Numbered from the stretch's first letter, positions 22,411 through 34,090 are shown. The stretch is DNA of 64,000 nucleotides from Meconema thalassinum (GCA_946902985.2 OX336395.1:20686708-20750707); one strand, 5' to 3'. The notes: generated from the letters alone by a model not told the origin. Program-made: numbers and translations.

Positions 22411-23689
22411 AGTAGCGGCCAATGGTTTCGTCTAACCTCGCTAGAGGGGAGTGCGGTGAAGTGAGGTTGGCAGCATTGCCTGATACAAACCTTATCCACC
22501 ATGGCAACGTGTTTGGTAGCGCTGAATGAACATAGAACGAGCGATAATATTCTGTATAAAACATGAATTAGACAAAATACTTCATGAAACGATGATAAAT
22601 AAATCAGGGAGCGATGTTTTAATGGATGTTTCCTCCTCCGCCATCTGAGACCCACCCAGCCATCCCAAATAGGATCACGACTTATATAGCCAAAATTACA
22701 GTGGTTAGCCGCCATTTGTCCAAATCAATCATCATCGGTTGCGGTCGTGTGTATTCGGGTCTCTTTGTTAACCCCACTGGTCCGCTGGTCTGTCATCAAA
22801 ACAGTACTGCCAACCTCACAAAGAAGCGCCCAGTTCAGTGTCTAGCAGGGGCGTAGAACACGGGGTGGGGGCGCCATTGTCCCCCCTCAAGTTTTAGGTG
22901 CAACACAAATTTTAAGTACCGTAAAAAATTAAAAGTAAAATATCCCGAAACTATTCTATAAATGATTTAGTGCTACGTTAGGCGTAAAATCGGAAAAGCC
23001 ACCTTGTCTTGCTTAGACGTAATTTATTCTTCCGAACAAACAGTCTCCCCTTACCACGACGATCCGAAATGATGCATTATTTATGAGCCACGGTTTAAAA
23101 GTGAGGTAAGATGCAGTGACACACAAAGTTTCATCGCGCGTGGCTTTGTATTTTGAAACAAACAAGGTAAAATAACACGACTCTTCCCTCGCACATCTCT
23201 CGTTTTAAGCTCACCCTGCGCATGCGTTCTGCGTTCGAAATGCAGTGATGCATATGACGTCAGAGGTTTGACAAGTCTTTTCCTAGACGTTGACAAATGT
23301 TTTATGTTTTGTAATCATATTCTGATTGTATTTTAATTATAAATGATGAAGAAAAATCATCCTTGTTTTTTAATGTGGCGTTTGGCCCACATTCCCGAGT
23401 TATTTCAAGCTTTATAGCCTTAAAATAAAATAAAATCCATGGTAGGTAGACAACCGCAGGTTACAAATTCCCCCCCCCCCCGTAAGTTTGCGAGGAGCTT
23501 TACGCCCCTGGTCTCTAGTGCGCATCAACACTCAGTTCACCGCTCTAATTAGGCTAGTGTGTGCTCCTCTGTAATGATTTTTTTTCCACGGCTGAAATGA
23601 GTGTTTTTTGTTATGTGCTCTGAAATTACTCTGTAATTAGTATATCGCTCCGCTGTAATAAATATGTGTATTTTTTTCGCACAACTGTG
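22411..23689. other. 1.3 kb without recognised genes
   Basis: No supported coding sequence. A C tract lies near 23468-23481. 'tctagcaggggcgtagaaca' at about 22841 and 'ttacgcccctggtctctagtg' near 23500 look like inverted ends of a hAT-like or unclassified element (motif aggggcgt). This was not verified along its length. Confidence 0.4.
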
Positions 23690-23919
23690 GTTTTGACAAT
23701 GGTTACAGCCTAACGCGCCCAAATCAATGGTTTTGTGTCAACCATGCCCCGCTAGCTGCGCGCGGCCAAGGCCGCACCTTCACCCGACCTTCTAACCTTC
23801 GTTTTGTCCAATCCAATGGTTCTTGACAATGGTTACAGCGTAACGCGCGCAGATCAATGCATTTTGACAATGGTTACATCCTAACGCGTCCCAATGATTT
23901 TTTGTGATCAATAGTGATT
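23690..23919 (-). repeat. Dispersed repeat following an RTE 3' end, copy 1
   Basis: On the minus strand it carries repeated 'gtaaccattgtcaa' and 'ttggacaaaacgaaggtt'. The same order of motifs occurs on the plus strand at 31931-32125. In both places it lies directly downstream of an RTE 3' end. Confidence 0.75.
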
Positions 23920-23973
23920 TTGTTGTTGTTGTTTGAGTTTTCAGTCTTTCGAATGGTTTGATGCAGCCCTCCA
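23920..23973 (-). mobile_element. RTE 3'-end remnant
   Basis: The reverse complement reads gggctgcatcaaaccattcg, then 'aaagactgaaaactcaaac' and an aac repeat. This corresponds to 31881-31930 of the near-full-length RTE. The element is 5'-truncated to about 50 bp here. Confidence 0.78.
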
Positions 23974-24654
23974 AAGTTAACAAAACCACCATAATGTGTT
24001 CAGGTTGCAAGAGGTACACAGTAAAGAACAGTCTTATGTTCCACGTGTATTAAAGATGGCGAAGAGAAATGATCAGTGAATAATTTACTTTCTGAACTTC
24101 TTTCCTGATTTTTTGATTTTTGTTTGCATCTGTTGTTAATTAAGTTATATTTTTGCTATTTAAGGTTCGAAATACGTGATATGTTGATTAAAGGATAAGG
24201 CAAATCACACACAAGGAATTTATAATCGTGGTCACAAAATACCCCTCCCGTTGGTAGCCCGTGGTTTGAAAAATAGCATGGTATTGCTAGGATTAAAAGC
24301 AGTTAGCCTCAAAAACATGGCACTATACATACATACAAGTTTCAGAGTGATAGGCCTAGTAACAAAATTAAAACGCGGCACCGTACTCTGCATTAGAGCC
24401 CTAGAATTAGGCCTACTCATTAGAATGTCAATACAAGAGGCTTGTGACGCTGCAAATCTCATCCGAATGATGTATCACTCTTTCCTTTTTCGCTTTTATT
24501 TCGATAATATATGATATTCATACCTTATTTCATCTTCTGGGAGGACATTATCAAAAGTAATTACCAACTTCTGCACCAGATAAATAGGTAGGCTATCTCT
24601 TTTAGTTTTGGCAACTATGTTATAAATTGATAAATAACACACCTACATGGTTCC
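23974..24654. other. No gene seen
   Basis: AT-rich sequence with no supported gene. Confidence 0.4.
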
Positions 24655-25541
24655 AAGTTTCAATAGGCCCTCCAGCACTGCGTACAACGTGTTCCCAGCG
24701 ACTCGGAAGCCGTTGGCACTGCCCAATCTATCTATGGTGCAAAGAGAGCGCTCGGCAGCCTGCACAACATCTCCAATTGTAGGGTAGCGGTTTTCGCGCA
24801 GTGGCTCCTTCATCTTCGGGATGAGATCAAAGTCGCAGGGAGTACCTCCCAGTTCCAGCGATTCAACAATTCAGACAACTCCTGCTGTGTGTGCCCGAGC
24901 ATTGTCATGCAGAACGATGGGCGGAGTACGGTACCCATGTGGTGTCGCCGTTTCGTTCTCAGAGCTGCTAGGAGATGGTCTTGCAGAAACGAACAATAGT
25001 ACGCCGCATTCACGGTTTGCCCTGGGGGAACGGTATGTTTTATGATGACACCACCCTATTGTAGGCAAGAATCAACTTTACCTTCACGTTGGTGGGGGTT
25101 TGTCGAACTGTTTGTTTTCGTGGTGATCCATGGCGCGGCCACTCATTCGATTGGCGTTTCAAAAGTGGCTCATATGATTTGGTCCACGTCTCGTCAATGA
25201 TTATGATACGCCATAAGAAGTCCTCTCCTTCGCGCTTATAACGCTGCAAGTGCGTACGAGAAGCGTCATATCGCAGCCATTTCTGCAGGTCAGTTAAGTC
25301 ATGCGGAACCCATTTTGACGCAATTTTCCTCACTTTCAGGCAGTCCTTCAGGACGTTCGCACCCATCTCGAAAGGCTGCAACCCATCTTGCTACCGTTCT
25401 GTAAGGTAACGCAGCTGCACCGCACGCCTCATGCAGTCCTTGATGGCACTCTCGAGCCGTGCGACCCCTATCACACTGAATTTTTATCCACGTTTCCTGC
25501 TTTGAAAACATTGCATCCGTCTTGCGCGAGCGCTTGCCCAC
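24655..25541 (-). pseudogene. Mariner-like (Tc1/mariner) transposase pseudogene
   Basis: The minus strand reads from about 25541, or a later ATG near 25511, with an N-terminal HTH-type stretch WIKIQCDRGRTARECHQG. It then shows RKIASKWVPHDLTDLQKW, the first catalytic block IIDETW, the second HDNARAHTA, and a third-Asp region CDFDLIPKMKEPL, in that order. Pieces fall in at least three frames. About 70 residues are missing between the N-terminal HTH and KIASKW, and the stretch just before the third Asp is also deleted. It belongs to a different family from the transposase at 4038. TIRs were not located. Confidence 0.87.
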
Positions 25542-25545
25542 AACT

Positions 25546-25846
25546 ACTCATCTACTGGGCGCCACTGCATACGAATGGGGAAGGGGACGGACGAGGTCAT
25601 GTGCTCTAAGGGAGGGGATACAGGTAACAATGACAGAGTCCAACACCGTTGCAACATAAAGCAGCAACATTGTTGCCAAAACTAAAAAAAGCAACCCTCG
25701 TATATGTGCCAAGTTACGTAAATACTGCTCATTTAACAACGGCAGTCATGTTCGACAGCATATTTAGTATGTTTAACTGCCACCAAAGCGCACACAGTAG
25801 CTGCCAACATGTAGGATACAAAATAGTATACACCATGGAAACGATA
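25546..25846. other. No gene; contains a segment related to 3001-3095
   Basis: About 25750-25840 (tatttagtatgttt, tagctgccaacatgtaggat, acaaaata) resembles 3001-3095. It leads straight into the 319-bp satellite. Confidence 0.5.
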
Positions 25847-28446
25847 TATCTCGGAAACGGTTGATCGTATCGAAAAATGTTAAATGTATAGGTGTAGGAT
25901 CTCCGCGGTATGCAACTTTTTTACTCAAAACGATTTTTTGATATCTCTCACCGTTTTCTTTTTTTGGGGCCCTGAAAATGTCCATTGTGTGTGACATTTT
26001 TGCGTTTAGCTAATTACTAATCGCAATTTTCAAGATATTAATCTGAAATTTGGTACGGTGAAAGAGTTAGTGACTGTGACGAATCCTCTTATTGGGCGTT
26101 AAGATCGGTGCAGGGCCGGATCTTTTTTGGGGGCCCTGAATTTCAACTTTTTTTTGGAATCTATATATCTCGGAAACGGTTAATCGTATCGAAACATGTT
26201 AAATGTATATGTGTAAGATCTCCGCGGTATGCAACTTTTTTAATCAAAACGATTTTTTATTATCTCTCACCGTTTTCTTTTTTTGGGGCCCTGAAAATGT
26301 CCATTGTGTGTGACATTTTTGCGTTTACCTAAGTACTGGTCGCAATTTTGAAGATATTAAGCTGAAATTTGGTACGGTGAAAGAGTTTGTGACTGTGACG
26401 AATCCTATTGTTGGGCGTTAAAATCGGTGCAGGGCCGGATCTTTTTTGGGGGCCCAGAATTTCTAAATGTTTCTTGGAATCGATATATCTCGGAAACGGT
26501 TGGTCGTATCGAAAAATGTTAAATGTTCAGGTGTAAGATCTCCGCGGTATGCAACTTTTTTACTCATAACGATTTTTTGATATCTCTCACCGTTTTCTTT
26601 TTTTGGGGCCCTGAAAATGTCCAATGTGCGTCACATTCTTGTGTTTCGCGAAGTACAGGTTGCAATTTTCAAGATATTAAGCTGAAATTTGGTACGATGA
26701 AAGAGTTAGTTTCTGTGACGAATCCTATTGTTGGGCATTAAAATCGGTGCAGGGCCGGATCTTTTTTGGGGGCCCTGAATTTCAAATTTTTTTTGGAATC
26801 GATATATCTCGGAAACGGTTGGTCGTATCGAAAAATGTTAAATGTATAGGTGTAGGATCTCCGCGGTATGCAACTTTTTTACTCAAAACGATTTTTTGAT
26901 ATCTCTCACCGTTTTCTTTTTTTTTGGGGCCCTGAAAATGTCCATTGTGTGTGACATTTTTGCGTTTAGCTAAGTACTAATCACAAATTTCAAGATATTA
27001 ATCTGAAATTTGGTACGGTGAAAGAGTTAGTGACTGTGACGAATCCTATTGTTGGGCGTTAAAATCGGTGCAGTGCCGGATCTGTTTTGGGGGCCCTGAA
27101 TTTCTAACTGTTTTTTGGAATCGATATATCTCGGAAATGGTTGGTCGTATCGAAAAATGTTAAAAGTACAGGTGTAAGATCTCCGCGGTATGCAACTTTT
27201 TTACTCAAAATAATTTTTTGATATCTCACCGTTTTCTTTTTTTGGGGCCCTGAAAATGTCCATTGTGCCTGACATTTTTGCGTTTAGCTAAGTACTGGTC
27301 GCAATTTTCAAGATATTAAGCTGAAATTTGGTACGGTGAAAGAGTTAGTGACTGTGACGAATCCTATTGTTGGGCGTTAAAATCGGTGCAGGGCCGGATC
27401 TTTTTTGGGGGCCCTGAATTTCAAATTTTTTGGAATCGATATATCTCGGAAACGGTTGGTCGTATCGAAAAATGTTAAATGTATAGGTGTAGGATCTCCG
27501 CGGTATGCAACTTTTTTACTCAAAACGATTTTTTGATATCTCTCACCGTTTTCTTTTTTTGGGGCCCTGAAAATGTCCATTGTGTGTGACCTTTTTTGCG
27601 TTTAGCTAAGTACTAATCGCAATTTTCAAGATATTAATCTGAAATTTGGTACGGTGAAAGAGTTAGTGACTGTGACGGATCCTATTGTTGGGCGTTAAAA
27701 TCGGTGCAGGGCCGGATCTTTTTTGGGGGTCCTGAATTTCTAACTGTTTTTTGGAATCGATATATCTCGGAAATGGTTGGTCGTATCGAAAAATGTTAAA
27801 AGTACAGGTGTAAGATCTCCGCGGTATGCAACTTTTTTACTCAAAACAATTTTTTGATATCTCTCACCGTTTTCTTTTTTGGGGCCCTGAAAATGTCCAT
27901 TGTGCGTGACATTTTTGCGTTTAGCTAAGTACTGGTCGCAATTTTCAAGATATGAAGCTGAAATTTGGTACGGTGAAAGAGTTAGTGACTGTGACGAATC
28001 CTATTGTTGGGCGTTAAAATCGGCGCTGGGCCGAATCTTTTTTTGGGGCCCTGAATTTCATTTTTTTTTTGAATCGATATATCTCGGAAACGGTTGGTCT
28101 AATCAAAAAACTTTAAATCTACATGTGTAAGATCTCCGCGGTATGAAACTTTTTTACTCAAAACGATTTTTTGATATCTCTCACCGTTTTGTTATTTGGG
28201 GCCCTGAAAAAGTCAATTGTGCATGACATTTTTGGGTTGAGCGAAGTATAGGTCTTAATTTTGATGATATCGAGCTGAAATTTGGAGCGGTGAACGAGTA
28301 AGACCCTGTGAGGAAACCTGTTGTCGGGCGTTAAAAACGGACCACGGCCCGATTTTTTGGGGGGGTCCTGAATTTCAAACTTTTTTTTTGAATCGATATA
28401 TCTCGGAAACGGCTGGTCGTATCGAAAAACGTTAAATATATAGGTG
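25847..28446. repeat. 319-bp satellite, about 8 units
   Basis: The anchor ctccgcggtatgcaac recurs at 25901, 26220, 26540, 26859, 27181, 27496, 27817 and 28134, giving spacings of 315-322 bp. Each unit holds 'gatatatctcggaaac', 'ggggccctgaaaatgtcc' and 'aagatattaa' blocks. The last full unit is clearly more diverged, and a partial unit ends near 28446. Two subtypes are visible ('gtgtaggatc...tactaatc' and 'gtgtaagatc...tactggtc'). Open frames inside are not genes. Confidence 0.97.
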
Positions 28447-28839
28447 TATGTAGTTAGTTTTAGTTGTAAGTAGGTAGTTAGTTTGTCTATTAGATATGTC
28501 ATTGTTCTATTAGACTGTGGTGTGTGAGTGTGTCTGGTAGCAGTTGCATTGTTTATTAGTTATAGTTCATTGTTTCAGTAGACTGTGATGTGTGAGGGTG
28601 CATGTGAGTGTGCCTGGTGACAGACTGTTTTAGTGGTAGTATTTGTTGTTGGTGGAACTTTAGTATTTTTTTCGTTAGTAGAATTTTGGTATTTAATTGT
28701 TAGTACGGTAGAAGGTTAGTATCTTTGTTAGTAGAATTGCTCTTTACTTATTCTGAAAGGGAGTAGCAGCCTTTCAGAATAAATCAATTCTTTACTAGTC
28801 ATATAGACGGTTAAGATATTGATAATATAAGCCAAATAA
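28447..28839. other. GT-rich linker, no gene
   Basis: Degenerate tgtgtgagtg / ttagtagaatt repeats between the satellite and the RTE 5' end. Contains the hairpin at 28748-28782. Confidence 0.5.
28748..28782. repeat. Perfect 13-bp stem-loop
   Basis: ttattctgaaagg (28748-28760), a 9-base loop, then its exact reverse complement (28770-28782). Flanked by ctttact on both sides. Function unknown. Confidence 0.85.
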
Positions 28840-31800
28840 TGGCTACACTGCGTCCTGCTGCACGGCTGAAAGCAACGGGAAACTACAGCCGTATGCTATT
28901 CCCGAGGATATGCACCTCTCTATGCATAATTACATGTGATGATGGCCTCCTCCCTTGTAAAATTTCAATCCGGAGGTAAACTAGTCCCCCGTTCGGATCT
29001 CCGGGTGGGGACTACTCGAGAGGGGGTTAACATCACAGAAGTGACAAAGAGGAAATCTGACATTCTACGGATCGGAGCGTGGAATGTTAGAAGTCTGCTA
29101 GGAAGTGGAAGGTTAGAAAACTTAGAAAGGGAAATGGATAGGTTGAGGTTGGATTTGGTTGGGATTAGTGAAATGCGCTGGCAGGAAGAACAGGACTTTT
29201 AGTCAGGAGACTATAGGGTCATTAGCACTAAATAAAACAATGGCCAAGCAGGGGTTGGCCTCATATTGAGTAGGAAACTTGGGCAGCGGGTGGAATATTA
29301 TGAGCAATATAGTGAACGGATTATTGTAGCAAAAATAAATACTAAACCTACCTGCACCACAGTGGTACAAGTCTATATGCCTACCAGTCAAGCTGATGAT
29401 GAGGATGTTGAAAAGGTCTACGAAGAAATAGACGAAATTCTGAGGTATATCAAGGGTGATGAAAATGTTATAGTAATGGGAGATTGGAATGCTGTGGTAG
29501 GAAAAGGAAGAGAAGGGAAGATAGTAGGAGATTTCGGATTAGGTGAAAGGAATAATCGAGGAAGCAGGCTGGTAGAATTCTGCACCGAGCATGAGTTGGT
29601 CATAGCTAACACCTTATTCAATAACCACAATAGAAGAATATACACATGGATGAGACCAGGAGATACAGGGCGTTACCAAATCGACTTCATTATGGTCAAG
29701 CAGAGGTTTCGAAACCAGATTTTGGATTGTAAAACATATCCTGGTGCTGACATAAACTCTGACCACAATCTGGTTGTAATGAAATGCAGATTAAAGTTGA
29801 AGAAACTGAAGAAAAGTCAAAAGCCAAAAAGGTGGGCAATAGACAGACTGAAAGAGAAGGATGTAAACGAAAGATTCAAGAAGAGTATAAAGGAAGGACT
29901 AATGAAAAACCCTAAACAAACTTCAATTGCAGACGAATGGGCACTTTTGAAGAATGAAATAACAAAATCCGCAGAAGAAAACATTGGTAGGAAAGAAAGA
30001 ATAGGTAGAAAACCGTGGATCACTCAGGATATACTAGAATTGATGGATGAAAGGCGGAAACACAAGAATCTAAGAGATGAAAAGGGGAAAGCAGAATACA
30101 GACGTCTGAGAAATGAGGTTAACAAGAAGTGCAAGGAAGCGAAAGAAGAATGGTTGAAAGAGAAATGTGCAGGTATAGAAAATTGTCTGAAATTAGGTAA
30201 AGTAGACACAGCTTATCGAAGGATTAAGAATACCTTTGGGGAAAAGAAGACTAAATGCTGTAATATTAAGGACACAAATGGAAAGCCTCTAACAGATAGG
30301 GAAGAAAAGGTTGAGAGATGGAAAGCTTACATAGAGAGTTTGTATCAGGGAAAGGAGATTGAGAATCATGTAATGGAAAGGGAGGAGGAAATTGATGAGG
30401 ATGCGAAAGGAGATTTAATATTGAGATCAGAATTTGATAGAGCTTTGGAAGACTTAAGCAGGAACAAAGCACCAGGCATAGATGATATACCAATTGAGTT
30501 GCTACGCTGCATAGGAGATGAAGGTCTGATCAGGTTATTTCACTTGGTGTGTAGGATTTACGAGACAGGTGAGGTACCCCCTGATTTCAAGAAGAATGTA
30601 ATCATCCCTATACCAAAGAAAGTGGGAGCTGACAGATGTGAAGATTAACGTACAATCAGCTTGATTACTCATGCTTCAAAGATCCTGTCTAGAATAATTT
30701 ACAAGAGGATTGAAAGCCAGATAGAAACGGAGTTGTGTGAAGTCCAGTTTGGTTTCAGGAGAAATGTAGGAACAAGGGAAGCTGTACTAAGTCTTAGGCT
30801 GATTTTGGAAGGTAGAATAAGGAAAGATAAGAGAACGTTCATGGCTTTTGTAGACTTAGAAAAGGCTTTTGATAACGTTGATTGGACTAAATTGTTTGAC
30901 ATTTTGAAATCGATTCGAATAAAGTACAGGGATAGGAGGGTGATATACAATCTATACAGAAACCAGACAGCAGTCATTCGAGTTGAAGGACATGAGAGAG
31001 AAGCTGGTATTCAGAAAGGTGTGAGGCAAGGCTGCAACTTATCACCCATACTTTTCAATCTATACATTGAACAAGCAATGAAGGAAATTAGAGAAAAATG
31101 TAAAGTGGGAGTGAATATTCAAGGAGAAATAATTTCAACTCTGAGATTTGCTGATGACATCGTCATCTTGGCCGACAAGCCTGAGGATTTGAATGAGTTT
31201 TTGAATGGTATGGACTCCGTCTTACGGAAAGAATTCATGATGAAAATTAATAAATGTAAAACAAAAATACTGGAATGCAGCCGAAATAAATCAGAAACCT
31301 CTATGGAGATCAAATTGGCAGGTGAAAAGCTGAAGGAAGTTGGAGACTTCTGTTACTTAGGAAGCAGAATAACCAGTGATGGACGAAGCAAAGAGGATAT
31401 AAAAAGTAGGTTGGCTCAGGCAAGGAAAGCATTTCTACAAAAAAGGAATCTGCTGACATCGAATATAGATTTAGGTATTAGGAAGTCATTTTTGAAAGCC
31501 TTTGTCTGGAGCGTGGCGCTCTATGGAAGTGAAACTTGGACTATTGGTGTAGCAGAAAAGAGGAGAATTGAAGCATTTGAAATGTGGTGTTACAGGAGAA
31601 TGATGAATATCAGATGGGTAGATAGGGTTACAAACAAAGAGGTATTAAGACGAGTGGGAGAGGAGAGATGTTTCTGGCGACTGCTAATGAAGAGAAGAGA
31701 TAGGTTGGTAGGATACATACTAAGACATCCAGGAATAGCAAGCTTAGTTATGGAAGGAAGGGTCGAGGACAAGAACTGTAGGGGTAGACCAAGGTTAGAA

Positions 31801-31930
31801 TATGTTAAACAGATTGCCTCGGATGTAGGGTGTGGTAGCTATGTAGAGATGAAACGATTAGCTCAGGACAGGGAGGCATGGAGAGCTGCATCAAACTAGT
31901 CAAAAGACTGAAGACTCAAACAACAACAAA
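28840..31930 (+). mobile_element. RTE-type non-LTR retrotransposon, near full length
   Basis: The 5' leader has 'cacggctgaaagcaacggga' and 'gaaactacagccgta'. A single long frame encodes endonuclease then reverse transcriptase. The 3' end is 'gcatcaaactagtcaaaaga' followed by an acaac-type short repeat tail, typical of RTE-like elements that end in microsatellite tails. No RNase H or gag-like ORF was seen. The single ORF and RT style fit the RTE clade. No target-site duplication was identified. Confidence 0.9.
28936..31899 (+). pseudogene. Endonuclease-reverse transcriptase, one frame with three stops
   Basis: About 988 codons stay in one frame from the ATG at 28936 to TAG 31897-31899, interrupted only by TAG 29200-29202, TAA 29233-29235 and TAA 30646-30648. 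The apurinic-type endonuclease domain comes first: IGAWNVRSL, GISEMRWQ (catalytic Glu), VYMPTS, MGDWNAVVG (Asp-x-Asn), IDFIMV and SDHNLVVMK (Ser-Asp-His). A charged linker follows, then RT: NKAPGIDDIPIELL, FVDLEKAFDNVDW, GVRQGCNLSPILFNLY and LRFADDIVIL, ending in YLGSRITSDG and LYGSETWTIG. All catalytic residues I can check are present. No frameshift is seen, only point stops, so inactivation looks recent. Such ORFs are often mis-annotated as craniofacial development protein 2-like. Confidence 0.95.
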
Positions 31931-32125
31931 AAAACATTGTCAAAAACCATAGATCTGGGCGACTTAGGCTGTGACTATTGTCAAAACTCATTGGATTTGA
32001 CAAAACGAAGGTAAGAATGGTTGGGTTGAGGAACGGCCTTGGCCTCTGGAAACTAGTGGGGCACTGTTGACGGCAAAACCATTGGGTTGGATATGTTAGG
32101 CTGTAACCATTCGATTGGACGTCTG
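31931..32125 (+). repeat. Dispersed repeat following an RTE 3' end, copy 2
   Basis: Carries ttggatttgacaaaacgaag, then 'ggccttggcctc', 'gcaaaaccattgggttgg' and 'ttaggctgtaaccatt', in the same order as the reverse complement of 23690-23919. It directly follows the RTE tail. Confidence 0.75.
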
Positions 32126-32196
32126 GGCACAATTTAGTTTGCTAAAAGTGTACGATATGTCAAACATTTAAGTAAATATATTCTTTTTTCTTGCAG

Positions 32197-32775
32197 GAAG
32201 CATATGGAACTCCCAAAGTACGAAGCTACTGATTCATCTCAGGGAGGAAATGGATGCCGATTTCCAAGTCCCGAGGGCAAAGAAATCAAAATTATGGGCC
32301 CCCATCAGTCAAAAGATGGAGACTCATAATTGCAGTTTCTCGGGACTGGAGTGCGACAGGAAGTGCTCGCAACATACAGGGGAGGAAAGACCTTGGGAAG
32401 AAGGAAGTCTACCCACCTGGGAGTTTAGCGAGGCCATGGCGTTGCACCACCGTGTGGAGCCTCCCGTCACTCCCCAGCACCCGGTCCGCATCTCCCTCCA
32501 CCTCAATTTCTACCAATCCAACCCCAGGCCCCGCAACCTCAAATTATCCGTATCCAACCCCAGGTCCCTCAACCACAAATTCTCCCAATCCAACCCCAGG
32601 TCCCTCCACATCAAATTCACCCAATCCAAACCCAGGCCCTTCCTCCTCCTCAAATTCCCCAGTGTCTTCCCGCAGGAAGAAGCAGAAACGGGGGCAAGAC
32701 GATTCCCCCCTCCCTCCCACCTGGTTTCTTAATTATGTGGGGAACAAGACAGGTGGGAAAAGTCTGTCGAAATAG
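32197..32775 (+). pseudogene. Trihelix (Myb/SANT-like) DNA-binding exon with Pro-rich tail
   Basis: A good acceptor (ttcttttttcttgcag, ending 32196) precedes it. Read in phase 1, continuous with the exon ending at 20845, it gives SIWNSQSTKLLIHLREEMD and then KSKLWAPISQKMETHNCSFS and GLECDRK. The spaced Trp, the LW..I motif and C-x-x-K match trihelix DNA-binding domains. The expected Trp after CDRK is Cys, and one extra base at about 32374 moves the frame. The downstream frame then carries a 12-residue NPTPGPSTSNSP-type repeat, a basic SRRKKQKR (possible nuclear signal) and a stop at 32773-32775. It was probably a nuclear DNA-binding protein. Now it appears broken, unless the frameshift is a sequence error. 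Confidence 0.6.
32517..32660 (+). repeat. 36-bp coding repeat, four copies
   Basis: tccaaccccaggtccctc-type units start at 32517, 32553, 32589 and 32625, exactly 36 bp apart, encoding 12-residue Pro/Ser/Thr/Asn repeats. They lie inside the exon at 32197-32775. Confidence 0.9.
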
Positions 32776-34090
32776 AAGAAAAGAAAATACAGGCAGTAAA
32801 TTCACTTACTGATGTCATAGCCAGATTGATCAATAAATAGAAAGGTTTATTCATTGGTAAATTGTATATACAATACCCTTCCATATCCTGTTCCCAATTA
32901 TAAATCCTGTGTAAGACTGCAACATTCAATTATGTACAAATTAGAGCTGTTCATTTAATCGGAGCGATTAAACTAGTAGTGTGGTGTAGGAAAGAAAAGT
33001 AATTGTCTTATGGCAGCACAAAACCTGTGTATTTTATTATTTGGCGAGCTAGCATCAGCTACTGTAAGATTGACAGGTCATAAAAGTTAGCTGATGCTCA
33101 TCTCCTTAATTCCTTTCTTCTAAACTGAGGGATTTGCCCACCTCTTTTACTAACAATACGAAAGGAAATACCTGACAGGTTATTATTGTCTTATTAACGA
33201 AGTTCACAAGTCGGTGGAACTAGAACTTCGCACCCCCTCTACAATGGTGGAAGATATATTCAGTCCAACATCTCGCACGCATAGCGAAAACATTAATTTG
33301 CATTCCACCTACTTGAGTTCCGTGTGAGAGAGTGTTTAGTGACGCTGTAAATATTGTTACTAGGAGAAGGGCAGCCCTTATTTCTGAGTATGTCAACTTA
33401 GTCATGTCTGAAGTCCAGGGGCAAAGAAATGTGGCGGTAAATAACTGTGAGCTTCTTTTCTTTTCTCGAACTGATTATTAACTTAAATGCCTTTGAATTT
33501 ATTTATTTATTTATTTTTACTTGTTCGCAACCAATGCATTTAAATTTATATCTTCCTCATAAGAAATGGAATTGTAAACATTTTAAAATATGTTATTCAA
33601 AGATTTCTTTTCTCGAACTGATGCTGCGTGAAACCGACTAACATTTCATTCATTAATCGATTAAAGGCATTCGATTAACTGACAGCTCTAGTTTCTGCAA
33701 TAGTCGATATATTTCTGGAGTCGCATCTTTAATCTCGAGAGTGCTATCGACAAAATGGTTCGTTGCCAATTCTGCCATGTGGTGGTGCTAACGTCGCTGC
33801 GTGCTCACATTCCAGCTGTTTGAGGCAATATCACTTACCTGCTCTTTGGCGATTTTGGTTTTGGATTGGTTTTTTGGTTTTAATGATATCCGCGAAATAT
33901 TTCAACAAACACATATGTTATCATTTACTCTAAATAAGCCATATTTTTAAATTATTGTAGCTGCAAAATAAATTTATTTTGTGAAATATGTTATTTTTCA
34001 ACCTAAAACGCTAAATGCCAACGAAACGCTGCTAATAAGATAATTTTTAAAATATTTACTTTAAAACTTATTGATATAGTCCCTTCATAG
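32776..34090. other. No gene seen
   Basis: AT-rich sequence. No supported coding sequence. Confidence 0.45.

Noticed and set aside
25773..28502. Open frames such as MDIFRAPKKENGERYQKI
   Set aside because: They lie inside the 319-bp satellite and recur with each unit.
29418..31772. Minus-strand open frames across the RTE
   Set aside because: They are shadows of the plus-strand endonuclease-RT frame.
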